A stretch of 64,000 nucleotides of DNA from JAICJR01 sp036494715. GTDB lineage: Bacteria > Actinomycetota > Thermoleophilia > Solirubrobacterales > Thermoleophilaceae. The notes under the pieces were generated by a model. The model was not told the DNA's origin and searched no databases. It saw only the letters and a list, made by a program, of their open reading frames with translations. The stretch lies in assembly GCA_036494715.1 (NCBI GenBank), contig DASXNY010000076.1, positions 1-64,000 of the forward strand, read 5' to 3'. The position numbers and the translations under genes were made by a program. Below are positions 54,843 through 64,000 of this stretch, one piece after another. Each line of letters starts with the position of its first letter. Positions within the stretch are counted from its first letter, which is position 1.

Positions 54843-56639
54843 ATGCCCTCCGTTCCGTCCAGGCTGGCCGCTGTCTTCGCATGCGTTTTCACGCTTGCGT
54901 TGACCTCGCCTGCGCTCGCCGACAAGGACTCCGGCAAGTCCGCGCCGCCGCCGGTTCCCGGTCTCGCGCCGCCTGGACAGAGCGACTCCTCGGGCGGTAG
55001 CCCCGCCTCTACGCCCGCCCCGGAGCAGCAGCCCGCCGTCCAGACCCCCTCGACGGATGCGGGCGGCACCTACAACTTCACCCAGAAGATGGACAAGGGC
55101 AAGGGGTCGAGCGGCTACGCGAACCCCAACCGGAGCACGGGCGGCTCGAGCCGTTCGGACTCCAGCTACTCGAGCAAGCAGGACAAGAGCAAGGACTCGA
55201 GCCCGACCACCACCAGCAGCACCGGCACGGCGTCGAGCCCCTCGAGCAGCAGCACCAGCGGCGGCGGCAGCTCTGCCACGCCCGTCACCACCTCGCCGGG
55301 CACCCCCGCCGGCACGGTGGTGGCCCCGCAGTCGGCAGGCGGCCATCGTCAGTCCAAGAAGCACGGCCGCCACACCAAGCTGGGCTCCTCCGGGACCACG
55401 ACATCGCCTCCGTCCGCATCGGTCATCCGGCCGGTGCGCCCGGTGAGCGTGGCCCCGGTGCACGCTCCGGCCACCGCCCCCAGGCCGGGGCGTCACAAGG
55501 AGGGCGGCGATGCGCTGTCGCGGGTCCGCGTCAATGTCGTGACCCGCACAGTGCGTGACATCGTCCAGGTTCTGCCGGGCGCGGTGAAGGCCGCGATCGG
55601 GGCGATGGCGGCGCTCCTCCTCGCGGCCATCGCCGCCTGGACCATGGCGAGCATCCGTGCCCGCCGCCTGCGCCGCCAGCGCGGCCTGCTCACCGAGGAG
55701 GTCGGCCTGCTCCAGACCGCCCTGCTGCCCGAGGTGCCCGCCCAGATCGGCCCGCTGGCCGCCTCCGTGGCCTATCGCCCCGCCGACGGCCCGGGCGCCG
55801 GCGGCGACTTCTACGACGTCTTCCAGCTCGAGAGCGGCAACATCGGCCTCGTGCTCGGCGACGTGGCCGGACACGGCCGCGGCGCGCTCGAGCGCACGGC
55901 GCTGCTGCGCTACACCCTGCGCGCCTACCTCGAGACCGGCCTCGAGCCGCGCATCGCCATCCGCCTCGCCGGCGAGACGCTCGACCACAACCTCGGCACC
56001 GGCTTCGCCACCGCCGCCGTGGCCGTCTACAACCCCGCTGCCGGCACGCTCACCTTCTCCTGCGCCGGCCATCCGCCGCCCATCCTGCTCGGCCCGCCGG
56101 AGCACGAGCCCGTGATTGCCTGCTCCGCCCCGCCGATCGGAGTGGGCGAGCGCACCGGCATGCGCCAGACCACGGTCTCCCTGCCAGCCGGTTCGGTCGC
56201 CTGCTTCTTCACCGACGGACTCGCCGAGGCGCGCGTGAACGGCGAGCTGTTCGGCCGCGAGCGCCTGGCCGACCTGATCGACCTGGACGGCCAGCCCGAC
56301 GCCGCCGGCCTGCTCGAGAGCATCCGCGCCGAGGCCGACCACATGCCCGACGACATGGCCGCCTGCATCCTGCGCCCCGTCGACGCCCAGGCCGTCGCGC
56401 CGAGCGGTCCGCGGGAGCGGACCGAGGAGCTCGAGCTGCGCGAGGGCGGCGAGCGCGACCTGCGCCACTTCCTCGCCGCCTGCGGCATCCCGGCCGTCGA
56501 GGTCGGCGACCTGGTGCGCAGCGCCGACGCCCGCGCCGCGGACTACGGCGGAGCGATCGTGCGCGTCAGGATCGTCGACGGCGAGCATCCGCACGTGTCG
56601 CTCGTGCTGCCGCTCATCGAGGCGCTGGCCACCGTCTAG
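54843..56639 (+). CDS. SpoIIE-type PP2C phosphatase with long low-complexity extracellular region
   Basis: 598 residues. A signal-like segment (LAAVFACVFTLALTSPALA) is followed by about 190 residues rich in Ser, Thr, Pro and Gly, then a membrane helix (AIGAMAALLLAAIAAWTMA). The cytoplasmic PPM/SpoIIE domain follows with GPGAGGDFYDVF, LVLGDVAGHGRGA, SCAGHPPPIL, CFFTDGLAEARVNG and MPDDMAACIL, so the metal Asp residues are complete. A short C-terminal segment, LRHFLAACGIP, resembles a truncated HATPase remnant. It likely dephosphorylates an anti-sigma antagonist in a partner-switch system. An ATG six codons upstream is possible. Confidence 0.87.
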   Translation: MPSVPSRLAAVFACVFTLALTSPALADKDSGKSAPPPVPGLAPPGQSDSSGGSPASTPAPEQQPAVQTPSTDAGGTYNFTQKMDKGKGSSGYANPNRSTGGSSRSDSSYSSKQDKSKDSSPTTTSSTGTASSPSSSSTSGGGSSATPVTTSPGTPAGTVVAPQSAGGHRQSKKHGRHTKLGSSGTTTSPPSASVIRPVRPVSVAPVHAPATAPRPGRHKEGGDALSRVRVNVVTRTVRDIVQVLPGAVKAAIGAMAALLLAAIAAWTMASIRARRLRRQRGLLTEEVGLLQTALLPEVPAQIGPLAASVAYRPADGPGAGGDFYDVFQLESGNIGLVLGDVAGHGRGALERTALLRYTLRAYLETGLEPRIAIRLAGETLDHNLGTGFATAAVAVYNPAAGTLTFSCAGHPPPILLGPPEHEPVIACSAPPIGVGERTGMRQTTVSLPAGSVACFFTDGLAEARVNGELFGRERLADLIDLDGQPDAAGLLESIRAEADHMPDDMAACILRPVDAQAVAPSGPRERTEELELREGGERDLRHFLAACGIPAVEVGDLVRSADARAADYGGAIVRVRIVDGEHPHVSLVLPLIEALATV

Positions 56640-56642
56640 CCG

Positions 56643-59216
56643 TCAGCGCCGCCTCAGCTTGAACGTCCGGCGGCTGGTGTTGGTCAAACCCCCCGCCTTG
56701 GCGGTCACGGTGAGCTTGACGTTCTTTACTCGCCCCGCCGCGACAAGCCGCTTGCCGGCCCTGCTGAGCTTCAGCCTCAGCTTGGCCTTGCCCGCGCGTA
56801 GCGTCTTCTTCAGGCTGCCCAGCACGACCGTCCGCGCTGCCGCTGCCCGCGCCACCGACGCCGTGAGCTTGGCCGTGAGCCGCGTGCCCGCGCTCGCCAC
56901 GGTCAGCGTGATCGGCAGGCCCGAGCGCAGCAGGCCGGGGACGCTGAGGCGGCTCGGCAGCGTGAGGGCGCCGACCGCGTCGACCGTGTAGGCGAGCGTC
57001 CCGCTCGAGCTCAGGCCCGCGTCGTTGACCGCCTTGGCGGTGAGCGTGTGCCTGCCCGCCGCGCCCGAGTAGCCGGCGACAGTGCAGGCGTCGACGCCCG
57101 AGCCCGGGTCGCTGGCCGTGCAGCTCAGGGCTGTGCTTCGCGGCAGCTTGCCCGGCGCGTAGTGCTTGGCGGCGATTCCTTTGAGGGCCGGGGCGCTCGG
57201 CGCCGACTGATCGTGCTTGATCGTGACCGTGCTCGACGAAGTGCCGCCCGCGCTGGTGGCGCTGCAGGTGAACTTCGCGGTGCCCTCTCCCGGCACCACG
57301 GTGGGACCGCCGCAGCCGCTCTGGTCCACCACAGGCGACTGCGCGTCGGCCGCGCCGAAGTTCACACTCACGGGCGACGTGTACCAGCCGTTGGCTCCCG
57401 TCGGGCTCGCGGGGCTCACGATCTGCGTGATCGCGGGCGGGCTCGTGTCGAGCGCCTGCGCCATCGCGCTGTCGGCCTGCACGAAGCCATAGCCGCAGTC
57501 GAGGTCCGGCACCCCGGCGCTGGCCGTGCAGTCGATGTTGTTCGCCGCGTTCTGGAGGATCGCGTAGACCTCGTCGACCGGCATCGCAGGGTTGGCGGAA
57601 CGCAGCAGCGTGGCCACGCCGGCGACGCTGGGCGTGGCGGCGCTCGTGCCGAAGAAGGGCGCGAAGCCAGGCACGCTCGTGCTCACCCCGTCCGCCCCGT
57701 CGACGTTCGGCTTCTGGCGCACGTCCGGCGTGGCGAGCCTCCCGCCCGCGGCGTTGAAGAGGCGGGTCACCGGTCCGCGCGAGCTGAAGTCCTCGGGCGT
57801 TGCCGGCGTAGAGAAGTCGGACGCCGCCACCGCCATCGAGCCGCGCGCCGAGGCGGCGTCGGGATCGATCGTGTCCGAGTTGGTCGGGTGTTCGGCGATC
57901 GTGAACGTCGGCGTGTCGCCGCCGACGATGTACTTCATGAACGGGTTGCGAGTGCCGGCCACACGCCGGACGGCGATGCCGATCGTCGTCGACGGGTTCA
58001 CCACGCTCACCTCCCCGAGCTCCTCCGGAATGCCCGTGGCGATGTTGTCCGTGTCGAACGTCTCGAAGTAGGAGCCGTTGACGTAGACATCGAGCGCCAG
58101 ATCGGTGCTGGCCGCGCCGAACGGCTCGTCCCACTGCAGCGCGATGAAGAAGGCGGAGGAGCCGAATGTGCCGATCGTCTGGACGGCGTCGGCGCCGCCG
58201 AAGTCGTTGGTGCTCGGCGAGACTGCGCGCGGGTCCGCCAGCGGGGCGTATGTGCCCTCCCAGCTCTGGCGCGCGCGGTTGCCGGCCGAGGCGAAGTACG
58301 CAACCCCTGCCGCTTTGGCGGCGTCGACGGCTTGCGCGACCGTCCCGTCCTGGAAGTCCGGCTCGCTGGGGTCGAAGGTGTCGTCGGCGATCACCTTCAC
58401 CCCCTGGGCCACGAGATTCTGAATCGACTGCGCCTTCACGAGCGCCCCTTCGGTGCCCGTCGAGAAGTACATGTCGGTGACGCCCGGCGCCTCGTCGTAG
58501 ACGATCTCGGCCATCGCGCGACCCTCGTCCAAGCCGCTGGGGTCGTCCTCCAGGGACACCACGTGGGCCGGCAGATCGCCCGTGGCCTGCGAGTCCGCGA
58601 TCCCGCCCGCGAACAGGTTGATCGAGTCCGAGATCACGCCAACCGGGACGCCGGTACCGGTCGGGCCGAGCGCGCGCGCCTGCGGGCCGCGGTGGGCGGC
58701 GTCGCCCTCCGACGTCACGCTGCCCGCGTCGGTGTAGCCGTAGGCGGCGAGGACGGCGCGCGTCGAGGCGAGCGCGGCGACATCCGTGAGCTCCGCCACC
58801 GGCAGCATCCCCTCCACCGCCGGCTCCTTGCCGAGGCGCCCGACGGCGCGCACCTGCATCCCCAGCGCGCGCAGACGGCCCGCCGCGCCGCCGGCGTCGC
58901 CGTCCACGTAGACGTCCACCGAAACACTGCCGCCTGCGACCGTCACGCCCTCGTCGCTCGCCGCCGCCGCCACGCTGCGGCCATCGAGCCGCGCCGTGGC
59001 GAGGTCCTGCAGGTGGCCGTCGAGCTTGCGCAGGTAGGCGTACCGCGCGGAGGCCGCGCTGCCCGCGTCTCCGCCGAGGACGTCGACCAGTCCGCGCAGA
59101 GAGGGCGACGCGGCGCCGACCGCGTAGGCGCGCGGCGGGACCGGGGCGGCGTTCGCGCTACTCACGAGCGCCAGTGACACCAGCGGCACGGTCCAGGCGG
59201 GGGACAAGCGTCTCAA
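56643..59216 (-). CDS. Secreted S8-type (subtilase) protease with Glu at the catalytic His position
   Basis: 857 residues. A signal peptide ends near ANA24. The protease domain has Asp197 in VGVISDSIN and Ser525 in FFGTSAATPSVAGVATLL, with YFASAGNRA as the oxyanion part. Where HGTxxA is expected the sequence reads LDEGRAMAEIVYDEAPG, so Glu231 replaces His. Subtilase relatives with DEGRAM are known to me as a distinct group; a Ser-Glu-Asp triad like that of sedolisins is inferred. C-terminal Ig-like modules (DQSAPSAPALKGIAAKHYAPG, DAVGALTLPSRLSVPG) and a basic tail follow. Confidence 0.87.
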   Translation of the reverse strand: MRRLSPAWTVPLVSLALVSSANAAPVPPRAYAVGAASPSLRGLVDVLGGDAGSAASARYAYLRKLDGHLQDLATARLDGRSVAAAASDEGVTVAGGSVSVDVYVDGDAGGAAGRLRALGMQVRAVGRLGKEPAVEGMLPVAELTDVAALASTRAVLAAYGYTDAGSVTSEGDAAHRGPQARALGPTGTGVPVGVISDSINLFAGGIADSQATGDLPAHVVSLEDDPSGLDEGRAMAEIVYDEAPGVTDMYFSTGTEGALVKAQSIQNLVAQGVKVIADDTFDPSEPDFQDGTVAQAVDAAKAAGVAYFASAGNRARQSWEGTYAPLADPRAVSPSTNDFGGADAVQTIGTFGSSAFFIALQWDEPFGAASTDLALDVYVNGSYFETFDTDNIATGIPEELGEVSVVNPSTTIGIAVRRVAGTRNPFMKYIVGGDTPTFTIAEHPTNSDTIDPDAASARGSMAVAASDFSTPATPEDFSSRGPVTRLFNAAGGRLATPDVRQKPNVDGADGVSTSVPGFAPFFGTSAATPSVAGVATLLRSANPAMPVDEVYAILQNAANNIDCTASAGVPDLDCGYGFVQADSAMAQALDTSPPAITQIVSPASPTGANGWYTSPVSVNFGAADAQSPVVDQSGCGGPTVVPGEGTAKFTCSATSAGGTSSSTVTIKHDQSAPSAPALKGIAAKHYAPGKLPRSTALSCTASDPGSGVDACTVAGYSGAAGRHTLTAKAVNDAGLSSSGTLAYTVDAVGALTLPSRLSVPGLLRSGLPITLTVASAGTRLTAKLTASVARAAAARTVVLGSLKKTLRAGKAKLRLKLSRAGKRLVAAGRVKNVKLTVTAKAGGLTNTSRRTFKLRRR

Positions 59217-59320
59217 CGGACACCTTTCTCGGCGACCCCGCCCTTCGGGACCTTACCCGGACTGGTGGGGATCACCGAGGTGCCCTGCCCAGCGCGACCA
59301 CGAGGTAGTTTCCGGCAGCC

Positions 59321-59707
59321 GTGTCCACTGTTGGGGTCAACCACGTCAGCGTGAATGCGCGCGACTTGCGGGAGTCGGTGAACTTCTATGTCGAGTTGCT
59401 CGGCGCAGAGCCGATGCCTTCGCCCAACTTCGGAGTCCCCGTCCAATGGCTCGCCGTTGGGGGCACGCAGCTGCACCTGTTCGAGCGAGACGTGCAGCCG
59501 CCGAGTCACCACCACTTCGCCGTGACCGTGGAGCTCCCGGGAGACGTGGTGCAGCTCTACCTGCGGGATCCGGCGGGGAATCTCCTCGAGCTCGACCAGG
59601 CCGGTGCCGACCGGCTGCCGGACGACATGCGCGCGGCGCTGAAGGGCATCTGGGAGATCAGTCCGCAGAGCGAAGAGAACATGCGCGGGCGACTATTCGT
59701 CCCATAG
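59321..59707 (+). CDS. VOC family protein
   Basis: 128 residues from a GTG. It begins VGVNHVSVNARDLRESVNFYVELLG, continues QWLAVGGTQLHLFERD and PSHHHFAVTVE, and has LYLRDPAGNLLELDQAG. The His of VNHVS, the His of HHFAV and the Glu in LLELD form a likely metal site. This is a single VOC module of the glyoxalase/bleomycin-resistance kind. It is divergent from the subtilase and ends one base before the tRNA on the opposite strand, so it stands alone. Confidence 0.87.
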   Translation: MSTVGVNHVSVNARDLRESVNFYVELLGAEPMPSPNFGVPVQWLAVGGTQLHLFERDVQPPSHHHFAVTVELPGDVVQLYLRDPAGNLLELDQAGADRLPDDMRAALKGIWEISPQSEENMRGRLFVP

Positions 59708-59797
59708 CGGAGAGGGAGGGATTCGAACCCTCGAGGCAGGTCAACCCCGCCCACGCGATTTCCAGTCGCGCTCCTTAAGCCACTCGGACACCTCTCC
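59708..59797 (-). tRNA. tRNA-Ser (anticodon GGA)
   Basis: A 90-base class II tRNA. The acceptor stem GGAGAGG pairs with CCTCTCC, the discriminator base is G, and the D-arm has GTGGCTTAAGGA. The anticodon stem-loop CGCGACTGGAAATCGCG gives anticodon GGA, reading UCC/UCU. A long variable arm and the T-loop GGTTCGAATCC follow. The 3' CCA is not encoded. Confidence 0.95.
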
Positions 59798-59826
59798 GAA
59801 GCGGATAAAGGGTAGCCGCCGCGGGC

Positions 59827-60402
59827 TCAGAGCCCGAGCTCGCGCACGCCGGACTCGTCCCAGCCCAGGTGGTGGGCCAGCTCGTGGAGCAGCACCCGCT
59901 CGACCTGCGCGGCGAGCACGTCCGGGTCGTAGCCGAAGTCGCGCTCGAGAGTGTCCTGGTAGATGACGATGCGGTCCTCGTAGTGGCCGCGGGCGACCGT
60001 GTCGCCGAAGTAGTGGCCGTAGGCGCGGGCCTCGGCGCCGCGCTGCGAGACCACGACCGGCGTGTGCTCGAGCAGCGCCTGGAAGTCGGGCGGCAGGCGA
60101 TCGATCGCGTCCGCGACGAGGCGCTCGAAGTCGCCGGCGTCGCGGGCGAGCGCGGGCTCGCGCGCGAGCTCCTCGCTGCGCCGCACGAGCCGCTCGAACT
60201 CCTCCTCGCTCATGCCGTCGCGGCCGGCGAGCGCAACCGTGCCCCAGGCCACGATCAGCAGGAACGCGAGCGCCGCGACTACCAGCGTGGCGAGGCCGCC
60301 CGCACCGGACAGCGACGGCGGGTGCAGGAACATCAGCAGCACGCCGACGGTGAAGGCCGCAATCGCGGCGGCGCGCAGAGCCGGACGCAGGTCGTCGTTC
60401 AT
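59827..60402 (-). CDS. Membrane-anchored zincin (HExxHxxG) metallopeptidase
   Basis: 191 residues. Two membrane helices lie at about 10-27 and 35-60. The soluble part starts MSEEEFERLVRRSEELA and carries LPPDFQALLEHTPVVV, IVIYQDTLERDFGYD and the zinc motif HELAHHLGWDE (His173, Glu174, His177, Gly180). This is the zincin-like PF06262-type group found in actinobacteria. Its substrate is unknown. It is separated from the tRNA by 29 bases and is divergent from the BON protein gene. Confidence 0.85.
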   Translation of the reverse strand: MNDDLRPALRAAAIAAFTVGVLLMFLHPPSLSGAGGLATLVVAALAFLLIVAWGTVALAGRDGMSEEEFERLVRRSEELAREPALARDAGDFERLVADAIDRLPPDFQALLEHTPVVVSQRGAEARAYGHYFGDTVARGHYEDRIVIYQDTLERDFGYDPDVLAAQVERVLLHELAHHLGWDESGVRELGL

Positions 60403-60473
60403 CTCCTGACAAGCGTACGACCGCCGTCTCCGGGTATGCGAAACCCAGGACTCACGAGCCAGGGGGTAGAGAC

Positions 60474-60935
60474 ATGTCCAAAGTCAGCAAGGCCGGCCTG
60501 ACGACGCTCGCCGGTGCGACCGGCGCCGCGGCCGCCTACATGTTCGATCCGGAGAAGGGCCACTCGCGGCGCGTGCAGGCACGCGACCAGCTGTTGTCCC
60601 GGGCGCGGCACGCGCGGCGCGACCTCGACAAGCGCACCCGCTACGCGACGGGAACGGCCAGCGGGCGCTTCAAGCGCCTCGCGCACAGCGGCGAGCACCA
60701 GCCGTTGCCGAACGAGGCCGCGCTCGCGGCAAAGGTCGAGAGCGTGATCTTCCGCCCCGAGGACGCCCCCAAGGGGCGGGTGAGCGTGAACGTCGAGGAC
60801 CACATCGTGGTGCTGCGCGGCGAGGTCGAGCAGCAGGAGCAGATCGACACGCTGGTGCGCACGGCCGAGCACGTCGACGGCGTCGACGCTGTGCGCAACC
60901 TGATGCACCTGCCAGGCGAGCCGGTGCCGAGCTAG
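60474..60935 (+). CDS. BON domain-containing protein
   Basis: 153 residues. The N-terminus (SKAGLTTLAGATGAAAAYMFDPEKGHSRR) has a short hydrophobic stretch that may sit in the membrane, followed by a basic region (RVQARDQLLSRARHARRDLDKRTR). The C-terminal 70 residues form a BON fold: ALAAKVESVIFRPEDAPKGRVSVNVEDHIVVLRGEVEQQEQIDTLVRTAEHVDGVDAVRNLMHL. BON domains bind lipids or membranes. An AGGGGGTAGAGAC ribosome site precedes the ATG. Confidence 0.87.
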   Translation: MSKVSKAGLTTLAGATGAAAAYMFDPEKGHSRRVQARDQLLSRARHARRDLDKRTRYATGTASGRFKRLAHSGEHQPLPNEAALAAKVESVIFRPEDAPKGRVSVNVEDHIVVLRGEVEQQEQIDTLVRTAEHVDGVDAVRNLMHLPGEPVPS

Positions 60936-60972
60936 TGGCCTGAACCGGTAGCGCGGGTATGTTCGGGCTCGT

Positions 60973-61701
60973 ATGAAACGAGTCCGGATCGGCTGCTCCG
61001 GCTGGAATTACAAGGACTGGCGCGAGGCCTTCTATCCGAAGGGCCTGCCGCCCGGCGAGTGGCTGAGCTATTACTCGCGGACCTTCGACACCGTCGAGAT
61101 CAACAACACCTTCTACCGCCTGCCCAACACGGCGGCGGTAGAGAACTGGGTCGAGCAGACACCCCGTGGCTTCGTCTTCTCGGTCAAGTCCGGGCGCTAC
61201 CTCACGCACATCAAGCGGTTGCAGGAGCTCGACGCCCGGCTGCCCACCTTCTACGAGCGCATCGAGCCGCTCGCGAAGACGCCCAAGATGGGGCCGCTGC
61301 TGTGGCAGCTGCCCGCCAACTTCAAGCGCGACGACGGGCGCCTGGCCGGCGCGCTGAGCCAACTACCCAAGGGCCGGCACTGCTTCGAGTTCCGCCACCC
61401 GAGCTGGTTCTGCGAGGAGGTCTACGCGCTGCTCCGCAAGCACCGGGCGGCGCTCGTGATCGGCGACACGCCGGAGCGCAAGTTCCAGGCGCATGAGCTC
61501 ACGACGTCTTGGACCTTCCTGCGCTTCCACCACGGCACGCGCGGACGTGGCGGCAACTACTCGCCGCGCGAGCTCGAGGAATGGGCCGAGCGCATCCGGG
61601 GCTGGCGCGAGCGCGTGGAGGTCTACGCGTACTTCAACAACGACTGGAAGGCATACGCGGTGAAGAACGCGCTGGCGCTGAGGGAGCTGCTGGAGGCGTA
61701 G
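60973..61701 (+). CDS. DUF72 domain-containing protein
   Basis: 242 residues of the DUF72/YecE TIM-barrel family. It begins RIGCSGWNYKDWREAFYP, then FDTVEINNTFYRLP, VKSGRYLTHIKRL, WQLPANFKRDDGRL, CFEFRHPSWFCEEVYALL and ends VYAYFNNDWKAYAVKNAL. All the family-typical blocks are there, including the GCSGW, EINNTFY and FNND motifs. The biochemical role of the family is not settled; DNA repair-linked or nuclease roles have been suggested. It lies 37 bases after the BON gene on the same strand. Confidence 0.92.
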   Translation: MKRVRIGCSGWNYKDWREAFYPKGLPPGEWLSYYSRTFDTVEINNTFYRLPNTAAVENWVEQTPRGFVFSVKSGRYLTHIKRLQELDARLPTFYERIEPLAKTPKMGPLLWQLPANFKRDDGRLAGALSQLPKGRHCFEFRHPSWFCEEVYALLRKHRAALVIGDTPERKFQAHELTTSWTFLRFHHGTRGRGGNYSPRELEEWAERIRGWRERVEVYAYFNNDWKAYAVKNALALRELLEA

Positions 61702-61706
61702 CGCGC

Positions 61707-61862
61707 TCAGTCGTCCTCGCCCTCGTCCGGGTGGCCGGTTGAGCGCTCACCCTCGCCGGGCGGCTCGTTGCGCTCGGCGTCCTCGCGGCCCTCGTCGTCG
61801 TCGTCCGGCACCTGCTCGGCCGGACCCTCCTCGGGCAGCTGGTCTGACTCTTCTCGTTCCAT
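61707..61862 (-). CDS. Very acidic 51-residue protein
   Basis: 51 residues starting MEREESDQLPEEGPAEQVPD and ending STGHPDEGEDD. About 22 residues are Asp or Glu; there is no hydrophobic core, so it is probably disordered. It lies in the gap between the DUF72 gene and the exported protein gene, in a longer frame that runs back through both opposite-strand genes, so only the ATG at 61862 gives a sensible product. Similar short acidic proteins occur in actinobacteria, but I cannot name a family. Confidence 0.5.
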   Translation of the reverse strand: MEREESDQLPEEGPAEQVPDDDDEGREDAERNEPPGEGERSTGHPDEGEDD

Positions 61863-61913
61863 GGCAGGCAGAGTAACCAAGCGCCGACCCCGCCCCTCGC
61901 TACGCTGCTGCGC

Positions 61914-62864
61914 ATGCTTGGGAGGCACGCGATCGTGCCGGTGACATCGATGGTCGCGCTCGCGGTCGCCGCGTTCGGCGGCGGCGGCTTGGCGAGCGGG
62001 CGGCCGCTCGCATCCGCGCCGCGCTGCCCCGTCTTCCCCAAGAACAACCAGTGGAACCTCCCGGTGGACAAGCTGCCGCTGGCGAGCAACTCGGACGCGC
62101 TCGTGCGCTCGATCGGCATCGACAAGACGGCGCACGCCGACTTCGGCTCCGGGCTCTACGCGGGCGGCCCGATCGGCATTCCCTACATCACCGTGTCCGG
62201 CAAGCAGCGCAAGCTGCGCGTCAGCTTCGACTACTCGGACGAGTCGAACAAGGGCCCGTACCCGATCCCGGCCAACGTGCCGATCGAAGGCGGCTCGGGT
62301 TCCGACGGCGACCGCCACGCGATCGTCGTCGACCGCACGCACTGCAAGCTCTACGAGCTCTACAACCTGCGCCCCACCGGCGGGGGCGGCTGGCACGCGG
62401 GCAGCGGTGCCGTCTGGAACCTGCGCTCGAACCACCTGCGCCCGAAGACCTGGACCTCGGCCGACGCGGCCGGCCTGCCGATCCTGCCGGGCCTCGCCCG
62501 CTACGACGAGGTCAGGCGCGGCTCGATCAACCACGCGCTGCGCTTCACCGTGCCCGAGACGCGCAAGGCGTTCATCTACCCGGCTCGCCACCAGGCCGGC
62601 GATACGAGCGATCCCAACGTGCCGGCGATGGGCCAGCGCTTCCGGCTCAAGGCGAGCTTCGACATCTCGAGCTTCCCGAGGCAGTCGCGGATCGTCCTCA
62701 AGGCGCTCAAGAAGTACGGGATGATCGTGGCCGACAACGGCTCGTCCTGGTACATCTCGGGCGCGCCCAACAATGGCTGGAACAACGACGACCTGCACTC
62801 GTTCGGCAGGCTCAGCGGCCGCGACTTCGAGGCCGTCGACACCAGCTCGCTGCCGCGGCCGTAG
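61914..62864 (+). CDS. Exported protein of unknown function
   Basis: 316 residues. A signal peptide (VTSMVALAVAAFGGGGLASG) is followed by CPVFPKNNQWNLPVDKLPLASNSDALVRSIG. Later blocks are GPYPIPANVPIEGGSGSDGDRHAIVVDRTHCKLYELYN, RSNHLRPKTWTSADAAGLPILPGLARYDE and IVLKALKKYGMIVADNGSSWYISGAPNNGW. Several Asn/Trp-rich blocks and the paired Cys suggest a compact secreted domain, perhaps enzymatic. Proteins with this layout are seen in soil actinobacteria without a known role. It converges on mreB with 2 bases between the stops. Confidence 0.75.
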   Translation: MLGRHAIVPVTSMVALAVAAFGGGGLASGRPLASAPRCPVFPKNNQWNLPVDKLPLASNSDALVRSIGIDKTAHADFGSGLYAGGPIGIPYITVSGKQRKLRVSFDYSDESNKGPYPIPANVPIEGGSGSDGDRHAIVVDRTHCKLYELYNLRPTGGGGWHAGSGAVWNLRSNHLRPKTWTSADAAGLPILPGLARYDEVRRGSINHALRFTVPETRKAFIYPARHQAGDTSDPNVPAMGQRFRLKASFDISSFPRQSRIVLKALKKYGMIVADNGSSWYISGAPNNGWNNDDLHSFGRLSGRDFEAVDTSSLPRP

Positions 62865-62866
62865 AC

Positions 62867-63934
<1,068 letters not shown>

Positions 63935-64000
63935 ATGCAGGGTCAGCGTAGTGGTCTATGCAAGGGGGTGAGGCGAGCGGCTACCGCGGGGAGTCGCGAT

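Noticed and set aside
57048..59177. A 709-codon open frame antisense to the subtilase gene
   Set aside because: Arg/Gly/Ala-rich shadow with no motif; the subtilase on the other strand has signal peptide and active-site motifs.

Overview
The window is 64 kb of very GC-rich DNA with tightly packed genes, many GTG and TTG starts, many 4-bp ATGA/GTGA/TTGA stop-start overlaps, and several promoters whose -10 box lies within about 12 bases of the start codon. A NucS/EndoMS mismatch nuclease, an F420-type luciferase-like oxidoreductase, a WS/DGAT acyltransferase, MreB, GntR/IclR/DeoR regulators and a tRNA-Ser point to an actinobacterium. The style fits a soil Thermoleophilia/Solirubrobacterales-type lineage, but that placement is inference. 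No rRNA, CRISPR, insertion sequence, integrase or phage gene was seen. No gene-free stretch exceeds about 205 bases.

Bases 1-24924 form a catabolic island. It holds a HisD-family dehydrogenase fragment, SDR dehydrogenases, two amidohydrolase_2 proteins (one with the ExH signature of non-oxidative aromatic-acid decarboxylases), an SMP-30-type lactonase, VOC proteins, two berberine-bridge-type flavoenzymes, a creatinase-like M24 protein, a D-2-hydroxyacid dehydrogenase, a ThDP enzyme, an FAH-fold hydrolase, a cupin and a P450. A complete branched-chain-type ABC importer (LivG, LivF, a lipoprotein binding protein and a fused LivH-LivM permease) is interleaved with them. Two regulators sit inside: a GntR/FCD protein (5742-6467), with related motifs in front of itself and livG, and an IclR protein (17374-18159). 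One conserved tandem operator precedes the ThDP gene and also lies in the divergent FAH/flavoenzyme promoter, so these units are probably one regulon. The substrate is not known; an aromatic or plant-derived acid imported by the Liv system is my best guess.

Bases 24925-41472 hold mixed housekeeping and surface genes, mostly on the minus strand: a glucuronyl C5-epimerase-like exported protein, a membrane protein made of three copies of a W-x-W-T-G...LWDW repeat, a tail-anchored coiled-coil protein, nucS, an F420-type oxidoreductase, a DeoR-MFS pair, an ABC exporter, an exported zinc-ribbon protein, Ppx/GppA with an HD domain, an RsbW-like kinase, WS/DGAT, and a plus-strand secreted sedolisin.

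Bases 41675-48016 are a form-II-type cox cluster: coxS-coxL-coxM, then coxD-coxE and a MocA-like molybdenum-cofactor cytidylyltransferase. Short tandem repeats and perfect palindromes lie in front of it and between its two halves. A 23-bp perfect inverted repeat separates it from a diguanylate cyclase. Bases 49850-54688 (minus) form a GntR, Usp-like, amino-acid permease, SDR and glutamine synthetase-like operon that looks built for gamma-glutamylation of an imported amine or amino acid. The rest holds a SpoIIE-type phosphatase, a subtilase whose catalytic His position is Glu, a VOC protein, tRNA-Ser(GGA), a zincin, a BON protein, a DUF72 protein, two small or exported unknowns and mreB.
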